Part shown: one piece after another, positions 60,897-64,000 of the stretch | How positions within the stretch are numbered: position 1 is the stretch's first letter | Layout: the number at the start of each line of letters is the position of its first letter | Assembly (NCBI RefSeq): GCF_002102155.1 | Contig: NZ_LQOU01000002.1 | Location: 62,001-126,000, forward strand | DNA length: 64,000 bases | Reading direction: 5' to 3' | Source of the DNA: Mycobacterium europaeum | GTDB taxonomy: Bacteria; Actinomycetota; Actinomycetes; Mycobacteriales; Mycobacteriaceae | Program-made: the position numbers and the translations under genes | The notes under the pieces: model-generated | Database searches by the model: none | The model's input: only the letters and a program-made list of their open reading frames with translations | What the model was told of the DNA's origin: nothing

Positions 60897-62306
60897 GTGA
60901 CCGACACCGTGACCGTCACCGGCGGCTGGAATGAGCTGCTGGGGCCGAGGTATCTGCGGACCTCCATCCTGCTGGCCGGTGGGGTGGCGCTGTATGCCAC
61001 CAACGAGTTCCTGACCACCAGCTTGTTGCCCAACACCATCGCCGAAATCGGCGGGAGCCGGCTCTACGCCTGGGTGACGACCCTGTACCTGGTCGGGTCG
61101 GTGGTGGCGGCGGCGATGGTCAATCCAATGCTGCTGCGTGCCGGGGCGAGGTCGTCCTACCTGACCGGACTGGCCGTGTTCGGGGTGTCCAGCCTGGTTT
61201 GCGCGTCGGCGCCGAACATGCAGGTTTTGATAGCTGGGCGCGCCCTGCAGGGGGTGGCCGGTGGTCTGCTGGCCGGCCTCGGCTACGCGGTCATCAATTC
61301 CGCCCTGCCGCGTACCCTGTGGACCCGCGGGTCGGCGCTGGTGTCGGCGATGTGGGGCGTGGCCACGGTGGTCGGGCCCACGACGGGCGGCCTGTTCGCC
61401 CAGCTCGGCTTGTGGCGATGGGCCTTCGTGGCGATGGCGGCGCTGACCGGCTTGATGGCCATGCTGGTGCCCGTCGCACTGACCCGTTTCACGCCCAGCG
61501 CCGCCATGCCGCCGATGAAGGTGCCGGTGCGCTCGCTGCTGCTGATCGGCGCCGCCGCGCTCGCGGTCAGCGTCGCCCAGATCCCGCGCAACACCCTGGC
61601 GACGTTCGCGCTGCTCGCCGCCGGCATCGCGCTGGTGGGCGTGTTCGTGGTCGTCGACTGGCGCATGCACACGGCGATCCTGCCGCCCAGCGTGTTCGGC
61701 CCCGGGCCGCTGAAGTGGATCTATCTGACCATGGGCGCACTGATGGGCGCCGCGATGGTCAACACCTACGTGCCGCTGTTCGGCCAGCGGCTGGCGCATC
61801 TGACCCCGATCGCGGCCGGGTTCCTGGGGGCCACGCTCGCGCTCGGCTGGACGGTCAGCGAGATCCTCAGCGCTTCGCTGGAGAGCCCGCGCACGATCGG
61901 GCGGGTGATCGTGGCCGCGCCGATCGTCGCCGCCTCGGGGCTCGCCCTGGCCGCGGTCGCACGGCGCGGCGACGCCTCGACCTGGACGGCCGCGCTCTGG
62001 GCGGTGGCGCTGCTGGTGGCCGGGACCGGGATCGGGATGGCCTGGCCGCATCTGTCGGCGCGCGCGATGGCCTCGGTCGACGACCCCGCCGAAGGGAGCG
62101 CCGCCTCGGCGGCGATCAACACCGTGCAGCTGATCTCCGCGGCGATCGCCGCCGGGCTGGCCGGGGTGGTGGTCAACACCGCCAAGGGCGGCGACGGGAT
62201 GGCGGCGCACTGGCTGTTCACGGTGTTCACCGCCCTGAGCGCCGCCGGTGTCGCGGTGTCCTACGGCGCGACCCGCGGCGTGCGCGAGACGCAGCCGGTC
62301 GGCTAG
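60897..62306 (+). CDS. MFS efflux transporter (Rv1634-like)
   Basis: A 469-residue major facilitator with about 14 helices, the DHA2 drug-export layout. The motif-A region after helix 2 reads N-P-M-L-L-R-A-G-A-R, a reduced form of the usual G-x-L-a-D-r-x-G-r-k. The helix-4 R-A-L-Q-G-V-A-G-G and helix-5 G-P-T-T-G-G-L motifs are clear. Rv1634 in M. tuberculosis is a fluoroquinolone efflux candidate. The natural substrate is unknown. Located directly after uvrB. Confidence 0.9.
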   Translation: MTDTVTVTGGWNELLGPRYLRTSILLAGGVALYATNEFLTTSLLPNTIAEIGGSRLYAWVTTLYLVGSVVAAAMVNPMLLRAGARSSYLTGLAVFGVSSLVCASAPNMQVLIAGRALQGVAGGLLAGLGYAVINSALPRTLWTRGSALVSAMWGVATVVGPTTGGLFAQLGLWRWAFVAMAALTGLMAMLVPVALTRFTPSAAMPPMKVPVRSLLLIGAAALAVSVAQIPRNTLATFALLAAGIALVGVFVVVDWRMHTAILPPSVFGPGPLKWIYLTMGALMGAAMVNTYVPLFGQRLAHLTPIAAGFLGATLALGWTVSEILSASLESPRTIGRVIVAAPIVAASGLALAAVARRGDASTWTAALWAVALLVAGTGIGMAWPHLSARAMASVDDPAEGSAASAAINTVQLISAAIAAGLAGVVVNTAKGGDGMAAHWLFTVFTALSAAGVAVSYGATRGVRETQPVG

Positions 62307-62370
62307 CCAGCTCTGCATACCCGTCAACTACCCGGGAAATGGCGGTTCACGCCGTCGGCAAAGCCGCAAA

Positions 62371-63954
62371 TCAGCGCGTGGACTTCACCACCTGCGAGTA
62401 ATGGAACTGCCAACGTTCGACAATGTGGAACCCGAGGTAACTCGGGAATCGATAAGCGGGTGCGCGCCCGAAAGCGGGACCCGGCGGCAATGACGGCCCG
62501 GATTGGTGGTCGGGCAGCGACGATTCTTTATTGGTGATGGTCCAGATTGCGGGGCATTTGTTGATTTTTGCGGTCGTCAGCCACACGGCGACGTGGCCGT
62601 CCCACAGGGTCCCAACCTTGGGCCCGTACGCCCCGCGCTCGACGTCGATCAGCGACCGGAAGGCCGCCGGCCGGGTGGCCAGCAGGGCGCGGATCGGCCC
62701 GGGTCGCCACGGCACGGTGTTGTCCACCATCAGGCAGTCGCCGGGGGCGGCGTGGGAGCCGATCAGGTCGGCCACCTGGCTGTAGTCCCAGCCCTCCTTG
62801 GCGTACGGCCAGCGCTGGATGAACAGGTAGTTCGGCACCGCGGCAAGGGCGCAGGCCAGCACCACGCCGGTGATCGGCCAGGGCCTGCGGGCGAGGGTGA
62901 CGATGCAGACGGCCAGGACGACGGCCATCGCGGGCGCGGTGAAGATCAGGTAGCGCGGGTAGTAGATCGGCTCGTTGACGGCCGAATAGATCACCACGAG
63001 CGCGGTGGGGATGACCAGCCACGCCGCGCAGACGATCAGCAGCGTGCGCACGTCGCCGGCCGGGGGGCGAACCCCGGCCAGCCGGGCCGCGGCCGCCGCC
63101 ACGATGAGGACGGCGGCGCAGATGGCGAACGGAACGCTGTGGTCGAAATACTGGCGCAGGATGATGTCGAACGCGTAATGCCAGCTGACCGGGTAAATCC
63201 AATTCACCTGCCACACCTGGCCATGCGCGAACACGATGAACGGCGTCATGGCGGCGACGGCCACGGCGGAACTGATCGCCCACCGAATCACCGGAGCTTT
63301 CCGCGCTTTCCGCGGCGCCAGCAGCGGCACCATTACGGCGTAAACGGGCACCAACAGCACCATGTTCAGGTTGAGCAGAATCGAGAGCATCAGCGCCAGC
63401 GCATAGCAAACCCACAAGCGCGTGCTGTTGCGCCGGACGGCGGCGACCAGCAATACGGTGAGCCAGATCGCCGCGGCGGCCGCGAAGGCGTACGGTCGCG
63501 CCTCCATGCCCGCCCAGGTGGTGCGCGGCAGGATGGCGAACAGCACACCTGCGCAGACCGCGACCGGCCGGGTCGAGAACTGCCGGGTGAACACCGTGAC
63601 GCCGGCGGCGGCGGCGCCGATCGCCAGGGCGCTGGGCGCCCGCGACCAGAATTCGGTCGGCGGAAACAGCGCGAACCACCCGTGCATCACCACGTAGTAC
63701 AGCCCGTGGACGGCGTCGATGTGGCCCAGCAGGCGCCACAGCTCCGCCAGCGTCCGGCTCGCCGCGGCGGAGATGGTCGCGCCCTCGTCGAACCACAAGG
63801 AGGGCCGACAGGCCCAGGCGCCGCTGACCACAGCCGCGAACGCGGCGATCGCCCACGGGTCGAGCAACCGGCCGGCCGGACGCGGGGGCGCCGGCTCCTC
63901 GACTCGGTCCGCGACGCGCTGTTCGACGGTGGGCATGGACATGATGATTGTCAC
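62371..63954 (-). CDS. GT-C mannosyltransferase, LAM mannose cap (Rv1635c-like)
   Basis: A 527-residue polytopic glycosyltransferase of the GT-C fold with 10 or more helices. The catalytic acid pair lies in the first outer loop (S-L-W-F-D-E-G-A-T), and a hydrophilic C-terminal domain of about 130 residues follows. Rv1635c adds the first mannose of the ManLAM caps using polyprenyl-phosphomannose, so this gene suggests a slow grower with capped LAM. Start ATG at 63954, with ATGs at 63942 and 63936 also possible. The final 46 bases of the window contain no recognisable feature. Confidence 0.86.
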   Translation of the reverse strand: MTIIMSMPTVEQRVADRVEEPAPPRPAGRLLDPWAIAAFAAVVSGAWACRPSLWFDEGATISAAASRTLAELWRLLGHIDAVHGLYYVVMHGWFALFPPTEFWSRAPSALAIGAAAAGVTVFTRQFSTRPVAVCAGVLFAILPRTTWAGMEARPYAFAAAAAIWLTVLLVAAVRRNSTRLWVCYALALMLSILLNLNMVLLVPVYAVMVPLLAPRKARKAPVIRWAISSAVAVAAMTPFIVFAHGQVWQVNWIYPVSWHYAFDIILRQYFDHSVPFAICAAVLIVAAAAARLAGVRPPAGDVRTLLIVCAAWLVIPTALVVIYSAVNEPIYYPRYLIFTAPAMAVVLAVCIVTLARRPWPITGVVLACALAAVPNYLFIQRWPYAKEGWDYSQVADLIGSHAAPGDCLMVDNTVPWRPGPIRALLATRPAAFRSLIDVERGAYGPKVGTLWDGHVAVWLTTAKINKCPAIWTITNKESSLPDHQSGPSLPPGPAFGRAPAYRFPSYLGFHIVERWQFHYSQVVKSTR

Positions 63955-64000
63955 TGTAAAGCTGAATCGCGGAGCCGCGTCACGAATCGTGGGCGGCCAA

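Overview
The window is a high-GC, tightly packed chromosome segment of a slow-growing Mycobacterium. Gene order runs bioA(end)-bioF-bioD ... bioB ... nadABC, hisDCBHA-impA-hisFI, chaA, bcpB, trpE ... trpCBA, lgt, pykA, tesB, cydABDC, cya, pdtaR, polA, rpsA, coaE, uvrB and a LAM mannose-capping glycosyltransferase. From memory this follows the Rv1568-Rv1635c stretch of M. tuberculosis. A Mycobacterium avium complex-like species is my best guess, but the sequence alone does not settle the species. No insertion sequence, prophage, CRISPR array or rRNA was seen. One tRNA-like gene is present.

Layout. 1-2672: end of the biotin operon (bioA tail, bioF, bioD) plus a 2H-phosphoesterase-like gene. 2669-6523 (minus): a poorly understood cassette of two large polytopic membrane proteins, a cupredoxin-like lipoprotein and a one-helix protein, with a perfect 11-bp inverted repeat in front of the main gene. 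M. tuberculosis H37Rv carries prophage phiRv1 in the corresponding gap, as far as I recall. 6565-9936: bioB, its auxiliary protein gene bsaP, a membrane protein and a lipase. 10120-14357: nrtR and the divergent nadABC operon around a shared palindromic operator. 14489-21463: a DDN-type oxidoreductase and the his operon, with a bifunctional HisA/PriA and no trpF. 21500-23623: a WhiB4-like regulator, a cation antiporter and a peroxiredoxin. 23718-30833: trp genes, lgt with a large acidic repeat tail, and a DUF2752 protein. 30900-34749: pykA, tesB, and a DUF2156 membrane protein. 34724-41284: cytochrome bd oxidase genes and an HdeD-like protein. 41333-46066: membrane adenylyl cyclase, a lower-GC gap with a small lipoprotein ORF and an unusual tRNA, pdtaR, and a thiolase/zinc-ribbon pair. 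46162-51722: polA, rpsA, coaE. 51719-58517: an accessory block (secreted protein, ATP-dependent DNA ligase, DUF402 protein, FHA-ABC exporter, Ser/Thr kinase). 58679-63954: uvrB, an MFS transporter and the capping mannosyltransferase.

How it works together. Most of the window is cofactor and amino-acid biosynthesis (biotin, NAD, His, Trp, CoA) arranged in translationally coupled operons with ATGA, GTGA or TTGA overlaps. Around it sit envelope maturation (lgt, LAM capping), respiration under low oxygen (cyd) and DNA repair (polA, uvrB, a ligase).

The most interesting signals are regulatory and structural. uvrB, and more weakly polA, carry promoters shaped like the RecA-independent DNA-damage promoter. 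Several genes look leaderless. nrtR and nadA share overlapping -10 boxes inside one palindrome. tesB and the DUF402 gene have ATC exactly where the start codon should be. A roughly 100-nt palindromic intergenic element occurs twice. The tRNA-Leu(CAA) lacks a long variable arm. The PknF/Rv1747-like kinase and exporter are arranged divergently next to uvrB. The 2669-6523 membrane cassette is the best candidate for an undescribed system.
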